Shown here: one piece after another, positions 18,594 through 30,000 of the stretch
Layout: every line of letters begins with the position of its first letter
How positions within the stretch are numbered: position 1 is the first letter of the stretch
From: Rhizobium sullae
GTDB lineage: Bacteria > Pseudomonadota > Alphaproteobacteria > Rhizobiales > Rhizobiaceae
DNA length: 64,000 nucleotides
Direction: 5' to 3'
Assembly: GCF_025200715.1 (NCBI RefSeq)
Contig: NZ_CP104143.1
Coordinates: 620,001-684,000 of the forward strand
Translations under genes and position numbers: made by a program
The notes under the pieces: model-generated
Told to the model about the DNA's origin: nothing
Seen by the model: the letters and a program-made list of their open reading frames with translations, nothing else
Databases searched by the model: none

Positions 18594-18605
18594 ATTGATA
18601 TCAAT
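18594..18605. promoter_or_regulatory. Candidate MarR operator palindrome
   Basis: ATTGATATCAAT, a perfect 12-bp palindrome 12 bases upstream of the MarR start and 68 bases before the DUF899 gene. TTGATATCAA-type sites are common MarR-family targets. Confidence 0.55.
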
Positions 18606-18672
18606 GTATTTAGTCAAGTGAATGAAAACGAATGCCGGTCCGAGCCGGCGGCGCCGGAGGAGGGCGCAAGCG

Positions 18673-19398
18673 ATGCAGAATCAAGTCGTTTCCCGTGAAC
18701 AATGGCTCGAAGCCCGCCGTGCGCTTCTTCTGAAGGAGAAAGAAGAAACGCATCTCAGAGACAGGATCAATGCCGAGCGCCTGGCCATGCCCTGGGTCAC
18801 GGTCGACAAGGACTATGTCTTCGACACGCCGCATGGAAAGAAAAGCCTTTCCGATCTCTTCGATGGCCGCAGTCAGCTGATGATCTACCACTTCATGCTC
18901 GGTCCCGATTGGGAGGCCGGCTGCCCCGGCTGCTCGTTCCTCTCAGACCACGTGGATGGCGCGCTGCCGCATCTCAACCATCACGACGTCACCTGGGTCG
19001 CGGTTTCGCGCGCGCCGCTTGCCAAGATCGAGGCCTACAAGAAGCGCATGGGCTGGAAATTCCCGTGGGTCTCGTCCTTCGGCAGCGATTTCAATTTCGA
19101 CTACCACGTCTCCTTCACCAAGGAAGATCTCGCCAAGGACAAGGTCTTCTATAATTTCACGGCGATCGATCCCGCCGAGGCCCATGACGAACTGCCGGGC
19201 ATCAGCTCCTTTTACAAGAACGAGAAGGGTGAAATCTTCCACACCTACTCTAGCTACGCTCGTGGGCCGGAGGAGTTGATCGGCACGTTGATGATCCTCG
19301 ACCGCGCGCCGAAAGGCCGAAACGAAAACGGCACGATGGATTTCGTCAAGCGCCACGACGAATACGAGGATGCTCCGAAGACGCAATCCCGTCACTGA
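18673..19398 (+). CDS. DUF899 family thioredoxin-like protein
   Basis: 241 residues with the DUF899 layout: REQWLEARRALLLKEKEE at the N-terminus, WVTVDKDYVFDTPHGKKSL, and a thioredoxin-like segment YHFMLGPDWEAGCPGCSFL with a CPGC pair where thioredoxins have CxxC. No signal peptide. Biochemical role not established. A GGAGGAGGG precedes the ATG at 18673, making it preferable to 18622. First gene of an apparent three-gene operon divergent from a MarR gene. Confidence 0.85.
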   Translation: MQNQVVSREQWLEARRALLLKEKEETHLRDRINAERLAMPWVTVDKDYVFDTPHGKKSLSDLFDGRSQLMIYHFMLGPDWEAGCPGCSFLSDHVDGALPHLNHHDVTWVAVSRAPLAKIEAYKKRMGWKFPWVSSFGSDFNFDYHVSFTKEDLAKDKVFYNFTAIDPAEAHDELPGISSFYKNEKGEIFHTYSSYARGPEELIGTLMILDRAPKGRNENGTMDFVKRHDEYEDAPKTQSRH

Positions 19399-19427
19399 AA
19401 CCTGCGAACATCACCCAAGGGAGAAGG

Positions 19428-19898
19428 ATGATGGAAAAAGCACAAGTGCTGGAGGAGCATCGCTTCCTCGAAAAGCTGGTGGGCGTATGGGATGTCACCG
19501 CGCCCGAAATGAGCGGTGACCAGCAATGGACAGAGATCGTGCGGTCGCTGCACGGCATCTGGTTCGTGGCCGAAGGCAACGGCGAAATGCCGGGCGGAGG
19601 TGCCGCCACCACCATGCTCACCCTCGGCTACAATGCCACCAAGGGTAAATATGTCGGCACTTGGATCGGCTCGATGATGGACCATCTGTGGGTCTATGAA
19701 GGCGATGCCTCGCCGGACGGCAAGGTGCTCAGCCTCTACACCCGCGGCCCCGATTTCGAGAACAAAGGTGCCGAACAGGATTACCGCGAGCAGATCATCT
19801 TCATCGACGACGATCACCGCACGTTCAACTCGGCGGCCAAGCAGCCGGACGGCAGTTGGAAGCAGTTCATGGAGGCGCATTACACGCGCAAGCCGTGA
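19428..19898 (+). CDS. DUF1579 family protein
   Basis: 156 residues. HRFLEKLVGVWDVTAPEMSG is the typical opening of DUF1579, followed by beta-rich segments (LHGIWFVAEG, MLTLGYNATKGKYVGTWIG). Probably a lipocalin-like beta-barrel; ligand unknown. Preceded by AAGGGAGAAGG. Lies 29 bases after the DUF899 gene and 45 bases before a VOC gene, in the same direction. Confidence 0.85.
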   Translation: MMEKAQVLEEHRFLEKLVGVWDVTAPEMSGDQQWTEIVRSLHGIWFVAEGNGEMPGGGAATTMLTLGYNATKGKYVGTWIGSMMDHLWVYEGDASPDGKVLSLYTRGPDFENKGAEQDYREQIIFIDDDHRTFNSAAKQPDGSWKQFMEAHYTRKP

Positions 19899-19943
19899 TT
19901 CCGAACCAAGCCCGACCTCACACGCACGAAAAGGAAAAAGATC

Positions 19944-20726
19944 ATGGCTTCCGATACACATGGAAAATTCATCTGGTGCGAACTGATGACGCCCGACACC
20001 GCGGCGGCTGAAAAATTCTACGGCTCGGTCGTCGGCTGGACGACGAAGGAGATGACGATAGGGGAGATGCCTCCCTACACCATCTTCGAGGCGGACGGCC
20101 GCGGCGTTGCCGGCATGATGACGTTCCCGGCCGAACTCGAAGGGCAGGGCATTCCGCCAAATTGGACGGGCTATGTCTGCGTTGACGACGTCGACCAGAC
20201 GGCGAAGGATTACGAGGCAAACGGCGGCCAGGTGCGCCGCCCGCCGGAAGATATCCCGACGATCGGCCGCTTCGCCATCGTTGCCGACCCGCATGGCGCC
20301 GTCCTCGGCATCATGACGCCGCTGCCGATGGAAAACCCGCAGCCGGAACTGCCCATGAATACGCCCGGCCATATCGGCTGGCACGAACTGATGGGCGGCA
20401 ACATGGAGGAAGCCTTCGCCTTCTATTCGAAGATATTCGGCTGGACCAAGGACCACGATTTCGACATGGGCGAGATGGGCGCCTATCGCATCTTCGCCGA
20501 ACATGGGAAGCAGATCGGCGGCATGATGACCAAACCCGCCAATGTGCCGATGTGCTATTGGGGCTATTACTTCAACGTGCCTGCGATCGACAGCGCCATC
20601 GAACGCGTCAATGCGGGCGGCGGTAAGATAGTCGTCGGTCCCATGGAAGTGCCCGGCGGCAGCTGGATCATCAATGCGACGGACCCGCAGGGCGCCTTCT
20701 TCTGCCTCGTGGCGCCGGGCCGCTGA
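19944..20726 (+). CDS. Two-domain VOC-family protein
   Basis: 260 residues made of two glyoxalase-like halves, each opening with a beta strand and helix: KFIWCELMTPDTAAAEKFY and GHIGWHELMGGNMEEAFAFY. The second half ends WIINATDPQGAFFCLVAPG. Similar two-domain proteins are annotated as hydroxylases or putative glyoxalases. Last gene of the DUF899-DUF1579-VOC group; a hairpin follows 46 bases later. Confidence 0.88.
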   Translation: MASDTHGKFIWCELMTPDTAAAEKFYGSVVGWTTKEMTIGEMPPYTIFEADGRGVAGMMTFPAELEGQGIPPNWTGYVCVDDVDQTAKDYEANGGQVRRPPEDIPTIGRFAIVADPHGAVLGIMTPLPMENPQPELPMNTPGHIGWHELMGGNMEEAFAFYSKIFGWTKDHDFDMGEMGAYRIFAEHGKQIGGMMTKPANVPMCYWGYYFNVPAIDSAIERVNAGGGKIVVGPMEVPGGSWIINATDPQGAFFCLVAPGR

Positions 20727-20771
20727 TCCACTCACTGAAACGGCGAATCGAAATATTGAAAATGACCGGTG

Positions 20772-20793
20772 GCGGCTCGTTGAAACGGGCCGC
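20772..20793 (+). terminator. Likely intrinsic terminator after the VOC gene
   Basis: GCGGCTCGT, loop TGAA, ACGGGCCGC: a 9-bp stem with one G-T pair, followed by AACTTACTTTT. It separates the upstream operon from the adhesin gene. Confidence 0.6.
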
Positions 20794-20878
20794 AACTTAC
20801 TTTTGAGGGTAAAGCCTGTCCTGCTAATCTCTTAATTTTATTCAAATTTTATCGTTCCCGCCCGAAAACTGCCCCGCA

Positions 20879-20999
20879 GGGTTAACCCTTCCTGAACATT
20901 TTTGGGGGGATGCATAATCGGCTATATCTGCGTGGTTAAGGAAGTATTGCAATCGGGACGTCCGCGTAATTGATTGCACCCCAGTTGTTCATTTGGGGT
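20879..20999 (+). promoter_or_regulatory. Regulatory leader of the giant adhesin gene
   Basis: Contains GGGTTAACCC (20879-20888). Reading on, TTAA (20882-20885), 7 bases, then TGAAC approximates a CtrA box (TTAA-N7-TTAA) with one mismatch. Further down, ACCCCA (20978-20983) and TGGGGT (20994-20999) form a 6-bp hairpin that encloses the GGGG serving as ribosome-binding site 7 bases before the ATG at 21006. No core promoter is called with confidence. Confidence 0.4.
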
Positions 21000-21005
21000 A
21001 CTGTC

Positions 21006-24000
21006 ATGTCTATCGAAGAAGATCTGCGCATTTCGAACGTCGATGGCGAAAACGCGCCGCACGAATTTCTTTCGGACATTCGCGAAGCCGCAGGATACGA
21101 CGAAGCAAAGTCGGCCGAAATTGAGCGCGTCGAGCTCGCCCAGGCGCAGAGCGGCGAACAGACCCCGAAGACTGACCGCGTCGAGAACGTTCCACCCGCA
21201 CCTCCCAGTGGCAGCCCGAACGAGGTCGTTCCGGATCAGAACAACATTGCCCACCTTCCAGCCGACGTCTCGCTCGACGACATACGCATCGAGGGCAGCA
21301 ACCTAGTGCTCGTCCAAGCCGATGGCACGGAAATCGTCATCGTCAACGGCGCGCTGCACGTCCCGGCCTTCATGCTCGGCGACGTCGAGCTTCCGCGCGA
21401 CACCGTTATCGCGGCGCTGAACGACAGCAACATCAACGTCGCCGCTGGCCCGGATGGCGGGGATACCGCAACCCCGGCAGCGCCGAGTTCCGGCGCCGAA
21501 TTCCAGGACACGATCCAAGACGACGGCGACGCCCCGACCGAACTGGCTCAGCTTCTGGCGGATACGCAGCAGCCGGATGCGAGCCCAGACAATGGCCCGG
21601 AATTGTTCGACGACGTCCCAGTGGTGATCTCTGGGTCGCAGCTTCTGACGCTCACAGAAACGGCAAACGGCGAGGGCGGCTTCGAAGAGCAGACTGTCAA
21701 CGGCCAGTTCGGCTTCGACGGCGGTGAGGATGTCGGCGTCATCACCGGCATTGCCTTCGTCGGCACGACGAATATCGACGAAGAAGGCGGCACGACCGGC
21801 GTGCCGAACGGCCTGACCTCCGGCGGCCAGCCCATCACCGTCACCGTTTCGGCCGATGGCCTGACGATCACCGGTACGGTCGAAGGCAGCGACACGCCCG
21901 TCTTCGTCCTCCAGGTCACCAACATCGAAACCGGCGCTTTCACCTTCACCCAGTCCGGCCCGCTCGATCATCCAGATCTGGGCCAGACCGGTGCTGCCGA
22001 CGCGCTTCGCCTGCAGTTCAGCTACACCGTCACCGACAAGGACGGCGATTCCTCAACCGGCATCGCCTCGATCGATATCAATGACGATGGTCCAAGCATC
22101 GACCTCGGCGACGCCACGGACAACAGCACGGTTAGCGAAGCGGGTCTCCTCGGCGGCGAGAGCCCTGCAATCACTGGCGGCATTTCGCTCGGCGTCGACT
22201 GGGGCGCCGACTACGGCGTCAACCGCGACCTGACGTTCGACGCCCAGAACGCCCCCGGAGGCCTGACCTCGCACGGTGCGGCAATCCACTACGAAATCTC
22301 CGGCAACGGCCACACGCTGACGGCCTATACGGGCCCTGAATCCGGCGAAGGACGCATCAACGTCTTCGTCGTCACGCTCGATCCGAAGGCCGCGCACGGC
22401 ACATACAGCTTCCAGCTGCTGACCAGCATCGACCATCCGCAGGGTGAAACGCAATCGCAGGACACGCAGATCGACCTCTCGTTCGGCGTCACTGCCAGCG
22501 ACGCCGACGGCGATACCGTTGGTACGAGCTTCACGGTCACCGTCAACGACGACGTACCGAACGGCAATGAGGCCGCAAACGAAGCCGTCATCAACGACGA
22601 CCTGCAGGAGGTCTTCCCCGGCAATGCCGGCGGCGAAGGCGATGCAGGAACCGTTACCACTGTCAGCGGCGGCGCAGGCTCGCTCTTCACGCCCGGCGCC
22701 GACGGTTTCAAGAGCATCGTGCTCGGCGAACAGATGAGCTTCAGCGCCATCTACCAGGGTGAGGATGGTTTCGCGCACACGGAATCCGTCCAGTGGGGCA
22801 AGCCTTCGATCAGTGGCACGGATACGACGTTCACGGCGATCGGCGGCACCAGCGGCCAGACTGTCGCAACCCTCGTCGTCCACGCCGACGGCTCCTACGA
22901 ATTCACCGTCAGCGCGCCGCTCGTTCATTCCGACAGCAACACGGCCGAGGACGATCTCTCCCTGGCGATCAACTACATAGTCACCGACGGCGACAACGAC
23001 ACCGCGAAGGGTTCGCTCACTGTCACCATCAACGACGACACGCCGACGGCAAGCATCGTCACGGCGGAAACGGTGCTGGACGATGAAGCGCAGACGGCTT
23101 TCCCTGGCAACAACGGCGGAACCGGTGACGTGGCCGATACGAAGTCCGTGACCGGTGCTGCGGGCGCATTGTTCACGGCCGGCGCCGACGGCGTCGCATC
23201 CGTTTCCTTTGATGCGCCGGAAGGTCTGAAAGCCATTTACAATGTCAATGGCCACGGCGTTCAGGAAGCTTTGAGCTATACGACGACCACCGGCGAGAAC
23301 GGCGAAACCGTCCTGACAGCCACCGGCGTCGACACTCATGCCGTCGTCTTCACCCTGACGGTCGGCGCCGATGGCAGCTATCAGTTCGATCTCTCCGCCC
23401 CGCTGGTTCACCCGACGGCCGGCACCTCCGAAGAAAACCTGCCGCTCACGATCGGCTTCACGGCGACGGACGGCGATGGCGACACGGCGACTGGATCGCT
23501 CACCGTCACCATCAACGACGACACGCCGACGGCAAGCATCGTCACCACTCAAACCGAGTTGGACGATGAAGCGCAGACGGCGTTCTTGGGCAACAACGGC
23601 GGAACCGGTGACGTTGCCGATGCTAAGTCCGTGACCGGCGCAGCCGGCGCATTGTTCACGGCCGGCGCCGACGGCGTCGCATCCGTTTCGTTCACCACGC
23701 CCGAGGGAATCAAGGCCATCTACAATGTCGACGGCCACGGCGTTCAGGAAGCTCTGAGCTATACGACGACCACCGGCGAGAACGGCGAAACCGTCCTGAC
23801 AGCCACCGGCGTCGACACTCATGCCGTCGTCTTCATCCTGACGGTCGGCGCCGATGGCAGCTATCAGTTCGATCTTTCCGCCCCGCTGGTTCACCCGACG
23901 GCCGGCACCTCCGAAGAAAACCTGCCGCTCACGATCGGCTTCACGGCGACGGACGGCGATGGCGACACGGCAACCGGTTCGCTGACGATCGGCGTCAACG

Positions 24001-27000
24001 ACGACGTCCCTGTCGCCAACGTAGTCACGGCCGAAACGGTGCTGGACGACGAAGCGCAGACGGCCTTCCCTGGCAACAACGGCGGAACCGGTGACGTTGC
24101 CGATTCGAAGTCAGTGACCGGCGCAGCCGGCGCATTGTTCACGGCCGGCGCCGACGGCGTCGCATCCGTTTCCTTCGATGCGCCGGAAGGTTTGAAAGCC
24201 ATTTACGATGTCAATGGCCGCGGCGTGCAGGAGGCGTTGAGCTATGCCACGACGACAAACGAGAACGGCGAAACCATTCTGACCGCAACCGGCGTAAACA
24301 GCCACAATACCGTCTTCACCCTCACAGTTGGCGCCGACGGCAGCTACAAGTTCGATCTCTCCGCTCCGCTGGTACACACGACCGCCGGTGCTTCGGAAGA
24401 ATACCTGCCGGTCACCATCGGCTTTACGACGACGGACGGCGACGGTGACACTGCGACCGGCTCGCTGACGATCAACGTCAACGACGATGTGCCGGTTGTT
24501 TCGCAAACGGTTATTGCAGTTACTGCCGACGAAGGCGATATTTCCAATCTCCTCCTGTCGCAGGGCAACAGCCCCAATGACGGCACGGCGGATGGTTCGT
24601 CTTCGGAGCCCTCGGTGTTTGGTCTCGGCGATGCGGCGACTGTCTCGGGCTCGGTTGCCTCGACCGTTTCTTTCGGCGCTGACGGTGCAGCTCGAGTCGG
24701 CAGCTTCTCGTTTGCTGCCGACGCCACCCAAACACTCTCTGCATTGCAGCTATCGTCAAAGGGCGGCGAACTGTCCTACACGGTGATCGGCGACATGATC
24801 ATCGGCTATGTCAACGCCGGCAGTGCGGGCTATAACCCTCTCTTCGACCGTCCGGTCCTGTCGCTGATGCTGAAGGGCGACGGCAGCTTCACCTTCCAGC
24901 AATATGATCAGCTCGACCATGCTCTAGGCGCTGGGAATGATTTGCAGGCAGGGGAAAGCCACACGATTGCTGGCATCGACTTCGGCTCGGTCATCAAGGC
25001 AACCGATGCCGATGGTGACAGCGTCACGCTCGGCGGCAAACTCGTCGTGACGATCACCGATGATCTGCCGACCGTTTCGATTTCGCTGACGGGCCGAACA
25101 GTTACGCATGACGAAACCGCCGGCCAGAATGTTGGCAGCAACGACACCGGCGCGCTTTCGGTCTTCGCAGGCTTGGAAAGCGGCGAAAGCCTGCAGGCCT
25201 TGGGCTATGCCCGCGGTGGCAATGCGATCGTCAATTCCGGCTCGAGCGCGGGTGCGGACGAACCGAAGAGCGTTTCGCTGACGCTTGACGTCACGGATGC
25301 CAATTCCGGCCTGAAGACGATTTCTGGTGAAGCGGTTACGCTGACGGAAGAAAACGGCCTTGTCATTGGCCGCGATGCCCATGGCGATGCCGTCTTTGCG
25401 ATCAGCATCGACAGCTCCGGCCGCGTCAGTATCGGTCAGTACCAGGCGATTCAGCATCCGAACGGCGGCGATTCCAATGACCTGGTGAACCTTGTCGGTA
25501 AGATTTCTGCTGTTGTCACCGCGACCGACTTCGACGGCGATGTCGCGACCAAGTCGATCGACATCGGCGGCAAAATCCAATTCCGCGACGACGCTCCGGT
25601 CCTGTCCGGCCCGGCAGTTGCGGTCACATCCGATGAAGGCGACATCTTCAACTTCCTGTCGCAGGGCAACAGCCCGTTCGACGGTGAGCAGGATGGCTCC
25701 TCTTCCGAGTTCAATCTGTTGCCCACCGGCTTTTCTGCAACGGTTACCGGCTCCGTCGCCTCGACGGTCGCCTTTGGCGCCGACGGCGCGGCTCAAGGTG
25801 GCGGCTTCTCCGTCACGGCCAATGCCACCCAGACGCTCGCTGCACTGCATTTGTCGTCGCAGGGCGGCGAACTGTCCTACACCGTGATCGGCAACATGAT
25901 CATCGGCTATGTCAATACCGGCAGCCCAGCCTATAATCCGTTCGCCGACCGCCCGGTCCTGTCTCTGACGCTGGAAAGCGACGGCAGCTTCCAGTTCCAG
26001 CAGTATGACCAGCTCGACCATGCATCGGGCGGCGGCAATGACCTGCAGTCCGGTTCGGCGACGGTTTCCGGCATTGACTTCGGTTCTGTCATCCAGGCGA
26101 TCGACCGCGACGGCGACAGCATCACGCTCGGCGGCAAGCTCATCGTGACGATCATCGACGATGCGCCGGTCGTCAGCATCTTCCGGGACGGCTCGGTCAC
26201 CATCGACGAGAGTGGAGGCGACGATAACGACAACACGAGAGAGCGGAGCGTTAGAAACCTCTTCGCCGGCGTCACGCATGCGGGCAGTGATCCGGACATG
26301 CGGGTGGTGTATGCGCGTGACGATGTTGTGGATACGACTGTTTCCGTCGGCGCGGATGGACCGGCAGCCGCCAGCCTAACGCTTCGGATCGACAATGCTG
26401 CTTCGGGCCTCACCACGACCGCCGGCGCGCCGATCACGCTGACACTGGAAAACGGCATCGTCGTCGGCCGCATTCCGACGGGCGAGGCGGCATTCGCAAT
26501 CCACGTCGACTCCGACGGACGCGTCAGCGTGGCCCAGTATCTGTCGCTGTCCAACCCGAACGTGAACAAGGCGGACGACGACAGGATCGACCTCGCAGGT
26601 AGGGTTTCCGCCGTGGTCACCGCCATCGACAGCGACGGCGATATTGCCAGCCAGTCGGTCTCGATCGGCAACGCCATCCGTTTTGATGACGACGGCCCGG
26701 TTCTGGACAGGCCAGTTACCTCCGGCCCCTCGTTGTCCGAAAACGACCTGCCGGACGGCACCTCGCCGCATACGCCTGGTCTTTCGGCGACCGGCTATCT
26801 CGACATCTCGCTCGGTGCGGACGGCGGCAAGGTCGTTCTCGCCGCCAGCCAGGCGACCTGGTCGGATGCGACCCATTCGCTGACGGCCAATGACGGCTCG
26901 TGGAAGATCGTGCTGAATAGCAACGGCACCTACACCTTCTCGCTGCTCGACAACACGCTGGCGCATGGCCCGGCCAGCAACGGCGCCAATAATCTGGCGA

Positions 27001-30000
27001 TCAGCGTCACCTACACGGCGACGGACGGCGACGGCGACAAGATCACCGGCACCTTCGGGGTCGGCATCAAGGACGACGTTCCGGTCGCCGGAAATGTTGA
27101 CCGCTACATCACGCTCAGTGAAGCTGACATCAACGGCTCGACGCCGGATACGGAATCGAAGAGCTTCACGGTGAATTACGGTGCTGACGGCGCAGGCGTG
27201 ACCACCTTCACCGGCGCAGTCCATCTCGACCTCGGCCCAGGCATGCAGGGCAATATCGACTTCACGCTGGCGAGCCCCGGCGCGACGTATGTTTCGCCAC
27301 TCAAGGCAGACGGCCAGCCGCTCACCTTCCAGCTTTCCGCCGACGGCACGAAGATTACCGGTTACGTCGGCACTATCGGCAACGCCGTGATCGAGCTCGC
27401 CGCAAATGGTACGACTGTCACCGCCAAGCTTCTGCAGGCGGTCGACCATTTCGCAAAAGCCGACGGCTCGCCGATCGACATGCTGCGCGTCGATGCAACC
27501 GTCGCCTTCCATGATGGCGACGGCGATACGACCACCAGCATCATCCGCGTTGAAGTCAATGACGACATGCCAACCGCAAGCTATTCCGGCCGCATCACGG
27601 TCCAGGAAACCGCCAATGCCAACGGTTCGTTCATTGAGACCTCCGCGACCGGCACGATGGTGTTCGACGGCGGCGCGGACGGCGCCAAGGTCACCTCGAT
27701 CGCTTACGGCCTCGGCAGCACTGGCCACCCGCTGATTGCGGATGCCGATGCGGCCCAGTTTGCCGCCCATGCTCTGCAATCGGGTGGCAAGGACATACAC
27801 ATCGACCAGCAAGACGGCCTGACGCTGTTCGGCAAGCTTGCCAACGGTACGGTGATCTTCAAGATCGAAGTCACCGATCCGGCAACCGGCGCTTACAAGT
27901 TCACGCAGTATGGCCCGATCGACCAGGCCGACGCCAACGAGACCGGTGCTGCCGACGGCGGCCGCATGAAGATCGTCTTCACCGTCACCGACGGCGACGG
28001 CGACACGGCGACGAACAGCCTGCAGATCGACATTACCGACGATGGTCCGAAAGCAAGCTATTCCGGCCGCATCACGGTCCAGGAAACCGCCAATGCCAAC
28101 GGTTCGTTCATTGAGACCTCCGCGACCGGCACGATGGTGTTCGACGGCGGCGCGGACGGCGCCAAGGTCACCTCGATCGCCTACGGCCTCGGCAGCACTG
28201 GCCACCCGCTGATTGCGGATGCCGATGCGGCCCAGTTTGCCGCCCATGCTCTGCAGTCGGGTGGCAAGGACATCCACATCGATCAGCCGGACGGCCTGAC
28301 GCTGTTCGGCAAGCTTGCCAACGGTACGGTGATCTTCAAGGTCGAAGTCACCGATCCGGCAACCGGCGCCTACAAGTTCACGCAGTATGGCCCGATCGAC
28401 CAGGCCGACGCCAATGAGACCGGTGCTGCCGACGGCGGCCGCATGAAGATCGTCTTCACCGTCACCGACGGCGACGGCGACACGGCAACGAACAGCCTGC
28501 AGATCGACATCAACGACGGTGGTCCGTCCGTTGCGGCACCGGCTGCCACCGGCACGCTTTCGGAGACTGGCCTGCCTTCGGTCAGTTCCGTCTTCGGCGA
28601 TCTCCATGTGAATGTCGGGGTCGATAGCAAGGCGGCGCATGTCGCGATCGGCACGGACGGCAACGGAAACCCGATCATCGACAGCGGCCTCACCTCCGAC
28701 GGCGTGGCCCTGGAATACCTCCTTCGCACGACGAACGGCGTCGATCAGGAAATCGTTGCGTTCAAGGCCGGCGATACTGCCGATAATCCGGTCTTCATCG
28801 TCAGCGTCCTGCATCCCGGCAGCTTTGCCGCGACGCTCTTCCAGAACCTCGATCACCCGGACGGCAGTGATAACATTTCGCTGAACCTCGTCGCCCGCGT
28901 CTTCGACGGCGACGGCGACTATGTCGATCAGCCCTTCACCATCAATGTTGCCGACAGCGTTCCGACGCTGGTCGCCAACATGACGGCTTCCGGCAATGTG
29001 ATGGAAGGCGGCTCTACGCTTGAGACGCACAGCTTCGCATCGGGTACGGTCAATCTTGCCATCCCGGACGTCAGCACGATCACTTCGACCATCACGGTGC
29101 CTGCCGGGGGAACGATCCACGACGTCAACGTCTCGATCAATCTCACTCACACCTTCATGGCGGACCTTGAGATCACGCTGATTGCCCCGGATGGCACTCG
29201 GATTCGGCTTGTCGACGATAATGGCGGAGCTGGCGATCCGAACGGCACCATCATGTTCGACGACGAAGCGGCAAACAGCTTTACCTCCGCTCCCCCTCCA
29301 TTCGTCGGCACATGGCGTCCAGCGATCGACCAGCTTTCCCTGCTCGACGGTAAGAGCATGGCGGGAACCTGGACGCTGGAAATCAGGGACGATCTTGGAG
29401 CTGATGTGGGCACTCTGCGCGACTGGAGCCTGCAGGTCGAGGCTGGCCACGACGTCTCGTCTGCGAATGTCGATCTTTCCTCGCTGGTCTCGGTCGGTGC
29501 CGACGATGGCAATGGTACTGCGGTATTCGCGCTGAAAACCATCGCAACCGCGGAAAGTCTCGGCACGGTTACGGCCGGCGGCCAGCAGGTGAAGGTGGTT
29601 TCCGACGGAACCACGCTTACCGGCTATGCCGAAGGTGCGCCCGGAACGCCGCTCTTCACGCTGACTGTGTCGGCAAACGGAACGGCGACCTTTGTATTGC
29701 ACGGCGAATTCGATCACGCCGCCGGCAGCGATAGCCTGCCGCTCGATCTCGGTGCCTATGTCAAGGCGGTCGACAGCGACCACGATGCGGTGACGCTCGG
29801 CGCCAGTCAGTTCGTCATCAACGTCGCCGACAGCTTGCCGACGGCTGCAAACGTGACTGCGGCTATGTCGGAGAACGACAGCAAGAGCGTCACGCTCATC
29901 GAAGGCACCCACTTCACCTTTGGTGCGGATGAGATTGGTGCCGCTCTGTCCTTCGGAACGCCGAGCTACACAGGGGTTCCGGCCGGGCTGATCCTGGGCA

